Source of the DNA: Tenodera sinensis
Lineage: Eukaryota; Arthropoda; Insecta; Mantodea; Mantidae
Direction: 5' to 3'
DNA: 64,000 bases
Assembly (NCBI GenBank): GCA_030765045.1
Contig: CM060972.1
Span: 61,734,773-61,798,772 of the forward strand
Within the stretch, counting starts at the first letter, position 1, and each line of letters begins with the position of its first letter. Below the pieces are notes generated by a model that saw only the letters and a list, made by a program, of their open reading frames with translations, ran no database searches and was not told the origin of the DNA. The position numbers and the translations under genes are program-made. Positions 22,001 through 33,238 of the stretch are shown here, piece after piece.

Positions 22001-25000
22001 GTATTTCTGCATGTACAGCAACATCAAGCATTTATGAAATAAAGAAACCAGTTCCTGTGTTCATATTTGTAGGATGTGTGTGGTTGTCGTTATGCCTAAG
22101 CAAATTGGACAATATTGGGAAGGCTACATTACTGCCCTTTCCAATGTATAGTATAATTTTTCTGCTGTTATTGAATCATGTCAGAAATGAAATTTTGTTT
22201 TGTCAAAGTATATTAGTTCAGTGTTGAATAAAAAGGGAAAGGATTGCATGGGATCAACTCCAAAAGAAACAAAACAGGCAAACCCACGACCTGCTACTAG
22301 ATGCTCTCCAGGGATGATAAGGAAGATCAAGGCCCTCATCTCTGGCAGTAATCCAGCCGCATAACGGACCATTGCAAACAGATTGGGAATTTCCCTCAAA
22401 ACTGTTAGCACCATTATAAACAAAGGTTTAAATATGGAGAAACATCACAAAGGTCAAGTTCATAAGTTGCTGCCATCTTTGAGCATCATGCCAACAGCAA
22501 AAAGCTCTATGAGAAGCACCTGGCAGGAGAAAATGGAAACTTGTGGTCACATTAGATCAGCCATATGTGTATCTTAGTGACTGCAGCAAACCAAGTGCAA
22601 TTTACTACCGACCAAGGAATGGAAAAAAATTTTCAAAAATGGTATGCAGAATGCAGAGAAAGTTTCTCAAAGGGACTTATTATCATTGCTGGTTACTGCT
22701 ACAATGGGTTACTGATATTTTTGTAGAGTTGCTAAAAAGGCCTAAATCAGGATGAAGTTTTCACCCCAATTTACCATACTGAAATCCTGGCTCTCTATGG
22801 GAGAGGTCGAAATAATGTCTGGGTGCACCAAGATAAGGTGTCCAGTCACATCTCTGTTTTAACTGTTGCATTTGTGCAAAAACTGGAGCACACTATCCCA
22901 TTCAACAACATCCCAGTGGAATCTCCTGATGCCTCTCCAATGGATGTTTTGCCTTTGGTCTCTTGAAAAGGGCATTGGGAAGTAAGACACGCTTGAACAA
23001 GTGATGGTCTTTGGAAAGCCTGTAAAGAGGACTGGGAGCTTCTGGACATGACTGCACTCGCAAAGCCTTCTTCTTGAAAACTGAGGTGCAGAGCAATTGC
23101 TTGGATGAAGGGACAACTAATAGAGCATGATTGGTGGTGGGGACATGGCTTTTCATTAGGTAGGAACAAAGTCAAATGTTATCAGAGTGATGCAGTTTTT
23201 ATCGAAGCATCGTTTCACTTCTGAGCGATGTGGCTCTTATTTCTCTCAGGGCGTGGTAACGGAGGAATGAAAAATCACACGATGTTTCTTCACCACAATG
23301 TATTATTTTATTAACACTTTTTCTCTATTTTACATTTAAATAAATCCTCTTAGCACCGTTTTAAATTATTTAAATCTTTCCACTTTTTCAAAAAGTGGAA
23401 CAAAAGCTTGATGAAAGTCTGGTAAACGTTCTACAATGTTCACACATACCAAAACACGTCTTATCACCTTGGACACGTAGACGCTAGTGAAAAAAATGTT
23501 CAGCGTCACCTCACGTGACACTACCTCTCTCGTATACATCCGCATATGCATCCATCAAATAGTTCCCGTATTGTTAGGGAAGCGATCTTTAGCTATCCTG
23601 ATTTCGCTTTTATTATTGAACACATATAATTCTAATATTTATACATATATATTAAAATTAAATATGGAAATATTTATGAAGTCTTTAAACAAACTTAGTT
23701 GTTGGTAACAATGAACATTAGTAACACGTTTTCGTCATTTAACCATCTCATACCAACATCAAAAAACAAATTACACTCTTAACAAATATTCACATAAATG
23801 ACTTTCTTTTGGTGTCTTCTAATATTCTGTCTCAAGAGATAGGTAACAACTCTGTATTTACTACTGTTCATTAACATTTTTCCAAGTTTTATTTGTTATA
23901 CTTGAAATTCCATGTGGGGATTCTTTTGTTTCTTGAAGTTTGTATAAATATCCACTTCTATCACAGCTAATCTATAGGGTTATCAACAAGTTCCTCCACA
24001 CCGCCCTGGTACCTACCGCTCAAAATAACGTTGGTATCCTATTCATCTACATTACTTTTCAAGCATTACATACCTGAATCTATCAGATTTTTTATTTCAT
24101 GGAACATTATAACCATATGCTCATGGTAGCCAGTACTGCCACCAGCATTTCCATCTCTATGGGAATCATAGTTACACAAAAGCTGTGGAGCGACTTCTTG
24201 ATAACCCTGTATAATCTATGGGGAATGTAATGTGACTGTTCCACTTCAACTTTTATACATTTCTAGCTTTTGCATATGCATCTGTTTAGTTTATGTCTAA
24301 GTAATCATTTTCTGTCCTCAGGGAGCATATTCCTATTTGTCAGGATTCATGCTGCTAGCAGAGTCTTCCATTGAAGATTTGGCCTCTAGACTACCAGAGC
24401 GTCTACACAACCTCTCACCGAGGCGGTTTCGGGGTAACTTCTTAGCGCAGGAAACTGAGCCTTATGAGGAAGACACTTGGGATTGGGTACGCATTGGTGA
24501 CCATGCCATTTTTCGCACCGTGAAGCCTTGCACCAGGTATGTAAGTTAAAGCTTCCATTCACATTACAAACCAAAGAAAAGATGATAAAGTAACAAGTTG
24601 TCAAAGAGTACACAAGCAGCTGCATATGTAGAGAGTGCATTTGTGGGAGATACCAGCTGGATCACTTAACAGGGTACATTAACTAAATAAAGGATTTGAT
24701 GGGCCAGCATGAACAGTAAACAATGTTCTAAATATTTGTAGGATCAAAGGGCAAACAGGGGAATATGGGGACTAAACTACCCAGTCAGGACTTAATACTA
24801 AGTTAGTTGTGTTAGCTGTTAGACTATGAGAAGACGTAACTACAGAAAATGCTTTAGTGCTCTCACCTGTGACTTATCATATGTGTATAGTAAAATGTGT
24901 GGCGTGACCATTTGATCCATGTTGGCAACCAAGCTATGGAATGATAATTCTGAAAAAGAACACATTAAATACTGTCATCCACTAATATTCACCATTGGTT

Positions 25001-26465
25001 TAAAATTTATAGTATTTGTACTTACTTGTTTATTACAAGATATAATATAATATACTAAACTTGTAAGTATAAAGAAGTTACAGAAAACAAAATTGAGATT
25101 GCAGTGCTTCATTACTATGGTTTTGGATATTTAGTGGGGGACTTCAGACCTTACGTTGCATGTTCCTGTAAATACATGAGTAATATGTATCTGTGAACAG
25201 TATTTTGTACTTCAATAGATTCAGCTAAGAAATAGGTAAATATGTTGTGGCAGTATATAGGTAGCACCATAATCGTTTATAAGTGTTATAAAACTTTTGA
25301 AATGATTGTAAAGAAACAGATGAAACAACAAAATTGTTGCAAATTGTTCTTAAGAAAAATGTCATTTCTTAGTAACATTCATTTTCCTTTTCTCCAAATA
25401 CACATATAAACCTCTTGTGTGCAGTTTCATTCATTCCTGCCCGTAACAAATGAAGTATATCCTCATATAGTTATCTTGCAAACTCTCTCTTTCTACTTTA
25501 AAATTATTCATTCTTTGTCCCTTATGTTGTATTCTATATATGCTTTTATTCATTTGATAATTTTTTATCTTCAATTAAAATTCCTTAATTACTAATTTAA
25601 TTGCACTTCATTTTTCAGATGTACAATAACAACAGTAGATCCGGACACAGCAATCAGAGATCCACAGATGGAGCCACTGAAGACCCTTAGGTCGTAAGTA
25701 CATTAATTTAATGTGGTAACTCTCTTTAAAATGGTAGTAACCCTATGAACATTTAGTGCAAATGCCAGGGCCAGTCAAAATCAAAAAGGAGTATGCTTTG
25801 TCAAAGTAACAACTGAGTACTGTTGTCCATACTCCAGTGTTACCACTTGTGCATTTCACTGCATTACGTTTGTTGCCTTTGCTAGTGTTCTCTTGCATTA
25901 TCATACCAGCTTTAAAAGATTTGACTATTGCTCAAAGCCTACTGTATTCCCATATTCTTCTTGCACATACAAGGAAATAGGCAATAAGATAATTTCTGCA
26001 AATATTTATCTTGACTAACATGAAGAAGATACAGGAATAAGAGTTTGTTAAAATAGTCAATGCAAGAGTACAGAAAGTCATGTGAGTGCAACACCCAGGT
26101 TTTTTCTCATTTTAATGCTTATTTCTTTGCTGGACATTGTTGCTCTTCAGAGTTAACTTGAGAATGTAATGTTGTTGTCATCACCATAGCCATTATTATA
26201 ATCATCACCATGTTATTGTTTTATATTTAGTGTAATTTTACTCTCCAATTAATCCTTTTTAAAATTGTTTATAATATAGTAAGTCATAGATCATATTCCT
26301 AGAACTATTATAAGATTGTATTATGTTTTGCGTAGGTATCGCAGAGTGACTCAACCAGGAGCTAGAGATGTTGAGGGACCCGACCCCATCATGGGAGTAT
26401 ATCTAGGACTACGTGTCCCTGGGATCATCAATGCAGGAGATGCCATCTATGTGGGCTATGACTAG
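16014..26465 (+). CDS. mARC / MOSC-domain molybdoenzyme, paralogue A (six coding exons, 354 aa)
   Basis: Spliced CDS: 16014-16273, 18218-18400, 21395-21596, 24322-24536, 25619-25693 and 26336-26465. All introns are GT-AG, phases 2,2,0,2,2. Homologue of mitochondrial amidoxime reducing component, a molybdenum-cofactor enzyme of the outer mitochondrial membrane that reduces N-hydroxylated compounds with cytochrome b5 and NADH-b5 reductase (family knowledge). Residues about 12-30 are a hydrophobic anchor ending WWHHR. IYPLKSGR (56-63) and ECTELGL mark the MOSC N-terminal domain. DCGEEAA follows at 159. The C-terminal MOSC domain carries PCTRC (Cys285 and Cys288, the second position being the human Mo-ligand region) and TTVDPDT. 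The usual RPN in the RFRPN segment is RGN here, and the following VVSG is replaced, which is odd. An SYLSGFMLL stretch matches the family's SPFLIL. Length is close to human mARC (about 337 aa). Confidence 0.92.
16980..17225 (-). mobile_element. Probable tRNA-derived SINE in gene A intron 1
   Basis: On the minus strand, 17175-17225 reads like a tRNA head with an A-box-like ATGCTAGCCTCTGG and a B box CAGGTTCAAACCC. A body follows toward 16980. No second copy or target duplication was found in the window. Confidence 0.5.
17796..17812. repeat. Poly(G) run in gene A intron 1
   Basis: A near-continuous run of G. Similar runs occur at 9840-9850, 39909-39919, 40255-40268 and 58896-58908. Confidence 0.85.
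19095..19480 (+). pseudogene. Non-LTR retrotransposon RNase H tail fragment (gene A intron 2)
   Basis: The frame from 19106 reads FIGAEPALGLSSGLVKLAI, then RDWLLKEDEKYRN and HSKAFIQ. This corresponds to the segment just after the RNase H active site in Jockey/I/R1-type insect elements (family pattern ...FIGPEPALGLS...IRDWLL...QAKALI). It breaks at a stop at 19363 and nothing upstream of the RNase H tail survives. It is a 5'-truncated insertion and not functional. Confidence 0.7.
20740..21060 (+). pseudogene. Second non-LTR RNase H C-terminal fragment (gene A intron 2)
   Basis: The frame through 20740-20920 contains FSIGHCPLGGHLNK, the family's TGHCPLRxHL motif. Degraded codons downstream still spell a zinc-knuckle-like tail and LGS-F-P-LEE pattern. 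With 19095-19480 it could be one element split by about 1.3 kb, or two insertions. Confidence 0.6.
22200..23115 (+). pseudogene. mariner/Tc1-like transposase relic (gene A intron 3)
   Basis: Pieces of a DDE/D transposase appear in order, shifting frames. They are a helix-turn-helix region with SSKTVSTIINK-like text, KLYEKHLAGENG, VTLDQPYVYLSDC (first Asp region), FSKGLIIIAGYCYNG, NNVWVHQDKVSSH (second Asp) and PVESPDASPMDV (third catalytic position, an Asp). The family pattern is that of mariner-like elements whose last acidic residue is Asp. At least five stops or frameshifts make it dead. No terminal inverted repeats were identified. Confidence 0.75.
24537..25618 (+). other. Gene A intron 4, nothing recognisable
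   Basis: AT-rich intron with no repeat or coding signal that I can name. Confidence 0.4.
25905..26100 (-). repeat. 0.9-kb dispersed repeat, 5' fragment (gene A intron 5)
   Basis: The reverse complement begins GGGTGTTGCACTCACATGAC and continues through CTTATTGCCTATTTCCTTG, matching the 5' 190 bp of the family. Confidence 0.75.
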
Positions 26466-26589
26466 CATGCAAGGAAATAGAAGAAAGTTATGGCACTACT
26501 AGGTTTGGGACAGATACTGGATTCTGTTCCACATTTATCATCTTCATAAAGAGTGGGGGAGATTGGCATATCTCAGGCTTATAAAGCCA

Positions 26590-27926
26590 CTGAACTATGT
26601 TCAGTTTGGCTTTACAATTCAAGAAAAGTGCCTCAGGTATGGTAGGACAAGCAATCACTGAACTGTGTTTGGCATGATTGCTTTTAAACCGCTGTGTGAA
26701 TGTATTTTGAATGTAACTCATTAAAAGGTGTGACATCCATTCTGAACTGTGTTCAGTTTGGTTCACACACATGGATACAGCTGTTGCTGAACTGTGTTCA
26801 GCACGGTTGCTTTTAAATCACTGTCTGAATGTGTTTTTCATTTAATTTATCAAGGGGAACACCATTCTGAACTGTGTTCAGTTTGGTTCATACACATGGA
26901 TGCATCTATGGCTGAACTGTGTTCAGAATAGTTGGTGAGAAATAATTGTGTTAGTGTGTCTTTTATTTCACTTATTAGTAAGACAATTTCCATTCTGAAC
27001 TGTGTTCAGTTTGGTTATGTCACATTTAAACTTGCTGTACAAATGAATATCATTTGTGCTGAACTGTGTTCAGTACGATTGATTTTTAAATCATTGTGTG
27101 AGGTATTTGACTTTTTTAGAACAGGCATTTTATTTGGAACTTTTGACTAAGAAAACCCTATGTATATAATGAAATTACTCAATCAGCAATAATCTCCATT
27201 CTGAACTGTGTTCAGTTTGTCTCTCACAATTTTAACAAATTCCATGTGTATGCCTAGACTTAAGCCATGTGAGTGAATGCTTTATTTATTAATCTGTATT
27301 ACAGAGACCCCCTCCTGCCTGAACTGTGTTCAGGATGACTGAAAGCTCTCTGAAATAAGTACCTGAGTTAATTTAGCAACAAATGTGTATTATCTTAGTA
27401 TTAGAAGCTGAAATTTGCAGGCTGAACTGTGTTCAGAAGGCAAAATGTTATTAATTCATTATAGATATTGATTCAAGCTTTAGTCAGCTTCAGCCACTGA
27501 ACTAGGCTTGTTTTATATTGTACATCAGACATCAACTGCTGAACTGTGTTCAGCCCAGTATTAATAATGAAAACCAGCAATGTTTCATACTTCAGCCAAT
27601 GAACTATGTTCATCTGATTGAAACCACTATACAAATAAAATTGCTTGTTAGTTATTGACGAATAAAATGCCACTGAACTGTGTTCAGCTTGGCTAATATA
27701 CATTACTGAAAATGTATTAAATACTAAGACTGAAAGGTTTAGTTCATTTTGGATTTGGAAGTTTATACGGCACTGAACTGTGTTCAGGTTGTACATGTAA
27801 ATGTAATGGAGATACCAGAACATTTTTCATATACCAATTTAATCTGTGATAGTGTCAACTGGTGAACTGTGTTCATTCAGTTGAGCAACATTTTTAATTT
27901 GATCTGGCCTACTGAACTGTGTTCAG
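26590..27926 (+). repeat. Array of 18 palindromic 15-mers CTGAACTGTGTTCAG downstream of gene A
   Basis: Thirteen exact copies of CTGAACTGTGTTCAG start at 26742, 26787, 26867, 26912, 26995, 27059, 27201, 27319, 27422, 27539, 27673, 27773 and 27912. Variants start at 26590, 26658, 27497, 27600 and 27863. Each is a 6-bp inverted repeat around a TGT loop. From 26590 to 27073 the copies sit in about four diverged tandem units of roughly 125 bp, two motifs per unit (45 and 80 bp spacing). Beyond 27120 the spacers no longer resemble each other but the motif stays intact. The array starts 125 bp after the gene A stop codon. AATAAA signals occur at 27634 and 27661, so most of it may be in the 3' UTR. 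Confidence 0.93.
27634..27666 (+). terminator. Candidate polyadenylation signals for gene A
   Basis: AATAAA at 27634-27639 and 27661-27666 are the first canonical hexamers after the stop codon that I found. An ATTAAA near 26719 is an alternative. Use of either is unproven. Confidence 0.35.
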
Positions 27927-28797
27927 ATAGGTTGCCAGCACATGGAAGTGATAAAGGGTATTAAGATGTTCCTGAAGGTGTATTAACATATTCGTAATTA
28001 TGGCAATGAAAACATGCTAGGCCTGAGTTTGAATTACCATGGTTTCACCCACATTCACTTCATCCACATGTTTTCATTTATTCATTAATGTTCATGTATT
28101 TATTTATGCATTTGTCTTTGATTCTCATTATATTGTTATATAATTAACAGTATTTTGAAAGAGAGATATTTTTGTGATCACTTCAAACTCTTAACAGGTT
28201 TATGAAAATATTTATAACAGAATTAAATATTTTACACTTATGATTTCCAACATAATTGAGAAGGAAAGTACAATAACAAAATATACATAATGTTTATTTT
28301 TTATTGGATTTTATGTTGATATAAAACCCTTAATAATTTTATCACTTCCCCATTATCCACTGAATATTCTCCTCTTCCCTATGTACCAAAAACACTTCAT
28401 TACTGTTTACACTCAAAATTTTAAGCAACTTTTTGTACAGATATAAAAAGTATGATGGGTAAATGTGAGAGTAGTTGCCATTTTGATTTAAATCTTTTGT
28501 GCATGAGCTATCAAGTGTGGTACTGAGGATTATAACCTACAAAAATCTTTATATTTGCACTAAAATACACATCTTATGTCAGAGGTCTGCAAAATAGAAT
28601 CTCTGTGATATTGTTAAGAATACTGTACTGCACAACAGCTTGTGGATTCAGAGGGAGGTGGAAGTAGATGAAGTGGCTTCGATATGCAATGCAGCACTGT
28701 AAATATCTATAGTGTAATAAGCAGATTATGATAAGTGAATTTATTTTACTAAACTAGTAAGATCTATGGAAATATCACAGCCACTGCCACCGCCACC
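27927..28797. other. Unassigned intergenic stretch
   Basis: AT-rich, with no gene or repeat recognised. Confidence 0.3.
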
Positions 28798-28799
28798 GC

Positions 28800-28966
28800 C
28801 ATCATATCTTCATCATGTCTTCATCATCATCATCTTCATAATCATCATCATGATCATCATTTTCATCATAATCATCTTCATCATCATGATCATATTCATC
28901 ATAATCATCTTCATCATCATTTTCACCCTCTTCATCATTTTCATCATCTTCATCCTCTTCACCATC

Positions 28967-29010
<44 letters not shown>

Positions 29011-29058
29011 CTTCATCCTCTTCATCTTCTTCATCTTCATCATCATCATCACCACCCA
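28800..29058. repeat. Degenerate (ATC)n/(TTC)n microsatellite
   Basis: About 260 bp of CAT/TCT-type triplets, including a pure ATC run near 28970-29010. The poly-Asp/Glu and poly-Met frames here are artefacts. Confidence 0.95.
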
Positions 29059-29257
29059 TGGGCGTCGCGAAAGGCCGCGGCCCCCCCTTGGAAATTAATG
29101 AACTTAATGTGTAAAGAATAATTTCTATTTAGCGCAAATTTATATGGTTACCCGCAACAAATACTATAACTTTTGACAACAAAATAATGAATTAATATTA
29201 TCTGATTGCAAAATTCTATCATTTGGCCCCCCCTGGAAAAAAGTCTGCCGACGTTTA
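29059..29257. mobile_element. Possible small transposon fragment between triplet microsatellites
   Basis: About 200 bp of different composition flanked by triplet repeats. Its ends are C-rich (GGCCGCGGCCCCCCCTTGG and GGCCCCCCCTGGAAAAAAG), and such C/G-rich ends are common in arthropod element termini. No clean inverted repeats were found, so the class is unknown. Confidence 0.3.
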
Positions 29258-29383
29258 TGTCACCACCACCACCATCACCATCACTGTCATCGTCACCGTT
29301 GCCGCCACTTTCACCATCACCACCATCATTATCATCATCATCATCACCATCACCATCACCATCATCATCAAACTAATAATTAT
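29258..29383. repeat. (ACC/ATC)n microsatellite
   Basis: ACC, TCA and ATT triplets. The poly-Thr/Ile frame is an artefact. Confidence 0.93.
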
Positions 29384-30949
29384 TATTAGCATCACATTAA
29401 TAAACTACTAACCTGTGAGTTCTTAGTGATCTTTTATGCCACGTATAATGACATCTTACACTACTCTTGAAGGTCTCTGCTAAAACTTTCGAACAAAGAA
29501 GCATCTGACATTTTCCCCTTGAGGTGTAGCAGAAAATTGTTCTTCCCATTCTTCCTTTGTAGATATATATACATTTTCTTTAGTTGTTTACTGGTTTACA
29601 GATTGCCATTATATTCTTTGCTTTAGCAATGCACAGTCCTCACCTGATTGCTGTGTTCAGTCATTTGACTGGCATGTGCTGAGAGAGGAGGTAGTTCCAT
29701 GATGATTTTTATAAATGTAAATGAACTGAACTGAACTACATCGACATTCTTCCCCTGAACTTACAGGGGCTGGCGTTTGCTAGGGTCACTTTGCAGATCA
29801 CTACCTTATGTCGTATAACAAAAGTGTAACCCACAGTTCGCCGTCAGTTGTTTATTTTTGTGTGATATTTGATATTATCATATAGAATGGGCTACTTTGA
29901 GGTCAGATGTTCCAGTTTTAACATTCTTGTCTTTGTGAGTGTTTATTACTATTTTATGCAGGAGTGGTTAAACCAATTGCTATAACTTGATATAACATAT
30001 ATTAGTTTACATAGGTTCCAATCAGAAAATAAACTATATTATGGATTCTTAATTACTTGCCCCAGAAAAGGAAAGGTTCTAAAAATACATAATTAAAATT
30101 AAAAAAGTACATAATACATATTTTGCTTTTTAATTCACCTTTTTGAAAAATGATATATTATAAAAGTTTATAAGATAATTCTTCTGACAAGTTTTCTTAT
30201 GCACAATATTTTATTAGCATCAGTATTTATAAAGTTGAACCAATTTTCCTCCATTTTTATTTGTATGTTATATAAGCCACTTACTAAAAGAAACTGTATT
30301 GTTCCAATGGCATGGCTAGTATAAGGAAAAGGCAGAAGTTTGTGTACTTTTAAATCTTTTCCCCATATTTTAATTTCTATTAGCATTCCAAATAAAGGAG
30401 TATTATTCCTCATTTTGAAAACATCACCTAAAATGTACATTGCACAAAGAAGAAAAGCCAGTTGTAGAGAAGACAACAGACGGTGAGGCAGAAAGAGAAT
30501 TCAAGTTCAAATGGAAAGGAAGAGTGCAAAAAAGAAAGAAAGTGAAACAACAAGAGAAAGAGGGAGAGATAAAGAGAGACAGAGAGAGAACAAAATATAA
30601 CTGTCTCTGCAGTTAAACCAATAATATGGGTAGAGCTAAGTGTTCTGCTAATATACGCTAAAATATTAAAAAGTAGAAAATTTTCCTCAGTAAAAGGATG
30701 CCATGAAAAGGAAAAAAATAACTATTTAATAGGAAATATTTATGTTATCGTACTTAAGGAAAAAATATCTTAAGATTCTTACTGTACATTTAAGATTAAG
30801 GGAAATCTTGTAGGATAATAATTTTCTCAGTATTATCAAGGTTCAATTGGATAATCCTACATTTAAACACAGAAATAAGACTTAAAATCCAATAAGTTAG
30901 GAGCCTTTCTCCAAACTGGTTGTAGCTTCTATGATGGCAACATTAAAAA
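29384..30949. other. Unassigned intergenic stretch
   Basis: No gene or named repeat. 30480-30600 is a GA-rich tract. Confidence 0.3.
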
Positions 30950-31077
30950 ATATCTGACGTGTTGCACTCACATGACTTTCTCTACCCTTGTACTAACCAT
31001 TCTTATAAACTCTTATTCCTATATCTTCTTTGTGTTAGTTGAGATAAGCATTTGTAGAAATTATCTTATTGCTTACT
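30950..31077 (+). repeat. 0.9-kb dispersed repeat, 5' fragment
   Basis: Starts CTGACGTGTTGCACTCACAT and stops after CTTATTGCTTA. Only the first 125 bp are present. Confidence 0.7.
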
Positions 31078-31477
31078 GAATTTAATAGAGCTAGCAGAAC
31101 CTGTGTCACTGTCTTTAGAAGAGGGTGGTTATTCCCATTAAGAACTTTCTAACATACAAACTTATTTGTGAAATATTCACTGTTGTGCATTTCATTTTGC
31201 AATTATTCAGCAATACACTTTGAAATGCTGTTCTTCTCTTTCCCTTGTTTTAAATGGTTGAAGCTTGCCTTAAGCTCCTGTATGTGCCTTTAGTTTAGAA
31301 CAAGATGGGTATTAAATTAATGTCTGGTAAATAATTTTAATGAGTAGAGAAAGTTATTTGATAGCAAAATATAAGATTTTTTTTTTGCCTTATGTGGTGC
31401 ATAGTTAGAAAAAAATTTCCATAGAGTAAAATAAAATAATGTAAAAATGTTATCCAGAAGAAATAAAAGAAAAAAGA

Positions 31478-32318
31478 ATCTGATGTGTTACATTCACATG
31501 ACTTTCTCTACTCTTGTACTAACAATTCTTACTAACTCTTATTCCTCTATTATCTTCTTCATGTTAGTCGAGATAATCATTTGCAGAAATTATCTTATTG
31601 CTAATGCTTCTTGCAGGTACAACAGTAACATGGAAATACAGTAGGCTTTGAGCAATAGTCAAAACTATTAAAGCAGGTCGCTATGAGGAAGTTCCATTCT
31701 CTTCGCATGACTAAGAGATAAAAAAGTGAATAAAAACCTTCCATTTGAGAAAAGTTTGAGCACAAACTCACAAAAATAACAAGGAATATCTCCAAAATGG
31801 TTCACTGCACAAAAAAATGCATTTGCACCTAACTTGCTTGTTTTAACGAGATCTACATTTTTTGTGCAGTAAGATTTGGTCTATGTGGTACAGTTTATCA
31901 ATTATGCAAAAGTCATCAAGAGTAAGCTGGACTTCATGGGCTATAGCCAGAAAATTCAAAATGTAGTTTCATTTGCCATAAAAATATCTTACACATATAG
32001 CATTTTAATCAAAAACATTAGAGCTATTTTTGGGAAAATTGAAATTTTCCATCTAAAGGGTAGTTTATGATAGAGGAATTTTTTCAAAGTCTTTGTCACA
32101 TCCCTGAAAGATATTAAACTTAAATACCAACCTTGGTTTTTAACCAAATTTTCGTTTTCTGAGTTATACTTTTCACAGACAGACACACACAGGAACCTTT
32201 TTCTAAAACTGCTTTTTTTGGATTCAGGAGGCCTCAAAGCATGTTTTTGGTGAAATCTCGATATCAAAATTTTGGATCAATACTTCCCCTGCCTTCTAGT
32301 AGTAGAGAAATTAAAAAA
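31478..32318 (+). repeat. 0.9-kb dispersed repeat, near full-length copy
   Basis: Begins TCTGATGTGTTACATTCACA and ends TAGTAGTAGAGAAATTAAAA followed by an A tract. Collinear with 10838-11752. Confidence 0.75.
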
Positions 32319-32382
32319 AAAAAAAAAGGAAAACAAACAAACAAACTGAAGAAAGCATATAGAAGAAAGGTATATAAGTGTA

Positions 32383-32460
32383 TGAGAGGTAGTACTGGTA
32401 CTGAAAAATTCAATGTCACAGCTGGGGCATTGAATTTTTTAGTTCCAGTTCTACCTCTCA
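32383..32460. repeat. 33-bp fold-back hairpin
   Basis: The left arm starts TGAGAGGTAGTACTGG (32383-32415) and the right arm is its near-exact reverse complement (32428-32460; 30 of 33 positions). A 12-base loop separates them. The size is like an animal pre-miRNA hairpin or a tiny MITE. No second copy was found in the window. Confidence 0.8.
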
Positions 32461-33094
32461 AACATTGCCCACACACGGCTTGTGTGTTTATAAAACACCA
32501 ACAGTAAGTTTGTTGGCATAAATAATAAGTGTATAGGTGTAATTATCAAATTATGATAACATTACAGCACAGAATAAATAGGCTGTCTCTTTTTCCACAG
32601 TTGTAATATTTAATAAAGTCATGTTATCTCTCAAATGATATGTCTCTTATCTGACTTGTGTGGTTAATGAGGAGTGTGCTGATATCGAAGCCACTTGATA
32701 GAACAATGCATACAGTGAGAGCTGTTGTCAACACACATCAGAGAAAATACACACGTTATTAATGTTGTTCGTGATAAGGTGAGCAAAGCTAAGGTTATCA
32801 ATATCTTTAGTGCTGACACTGTCTAGGTTACGTACAGGTAATTGTAGAAAGTTGAAAAAAGCTACAAAATATTGCTGTTGCAAGGATTCAAACCAAAAAG
32901 GTTTGCAATGTAAGTTTTCTAATCTTAGATATACTTTCTTTCAAAATATACTAATAATAATCCTTTATTGTAAGTTAACTTACTTTACAATAAATATCCC
33001 CAAACATTTTGACTGTTTTGTGTGCTGTACAGCCATGGAAAAAAATAATTGCAGAAAATGAAAAGCAGAATATTTCCCACATCCTTTTGCAACA
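32461..33094. other. Unassigned intergenic stretch
   Basis: No recognisable gene or repeat. Confidence 0.3.
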
Positions 33095-33238
33095 TGGTTT
33101 ATACAAGTCGATATTTCCAAAATGCAGCTGAATTTATCAATATTCTGTGTTTCATGTTACCATCTGTTGGACACACAATAGGCTATATCTTGAATCACCA
33201 CTCACTGCATGTTGGAAATATTGACTTGTGTAAACTGC
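33095..33238. mobile_element. MITE-like element with about 32-bp terminal inverted repeats
   Basis: The left end contains ACAAGTCGATATTTCCAA (33096-33127). The right end (33205-33237) is its reverse complement with few mismatches. The centre is about 77 bp and noncoding. Confidence 0.65.

Noticed and set aside
26590..27926. CRISPR-like array reading of the CTGAACTGTGTTCAG copies
   Set aside because: Spacing is irregular (42-142 bp), the repeat is only 15 bp, and the window is animal nuclear DNA with split genes.
26590..27926. Known steroid-receptor element (GAAC...GTTC)
   Set aside because: The half-site gap is 3 bases, not the 5 between GAAC and GTTC in a glucocorticoid-type element; the resemblance is too loose to name a factor.
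28802..29098. Acidic poly-Asp/Glu and poly-Ile/Met proteins
   Set aside because: Read-through of a triplet microsatellite in several frames.
32383..32405. let-7-like microRNA (TGAGAGGTAGTA)
   Set aside because: The let-7 seed is TGAGGTAGT; the extra bases change the seed and the rest does not match.
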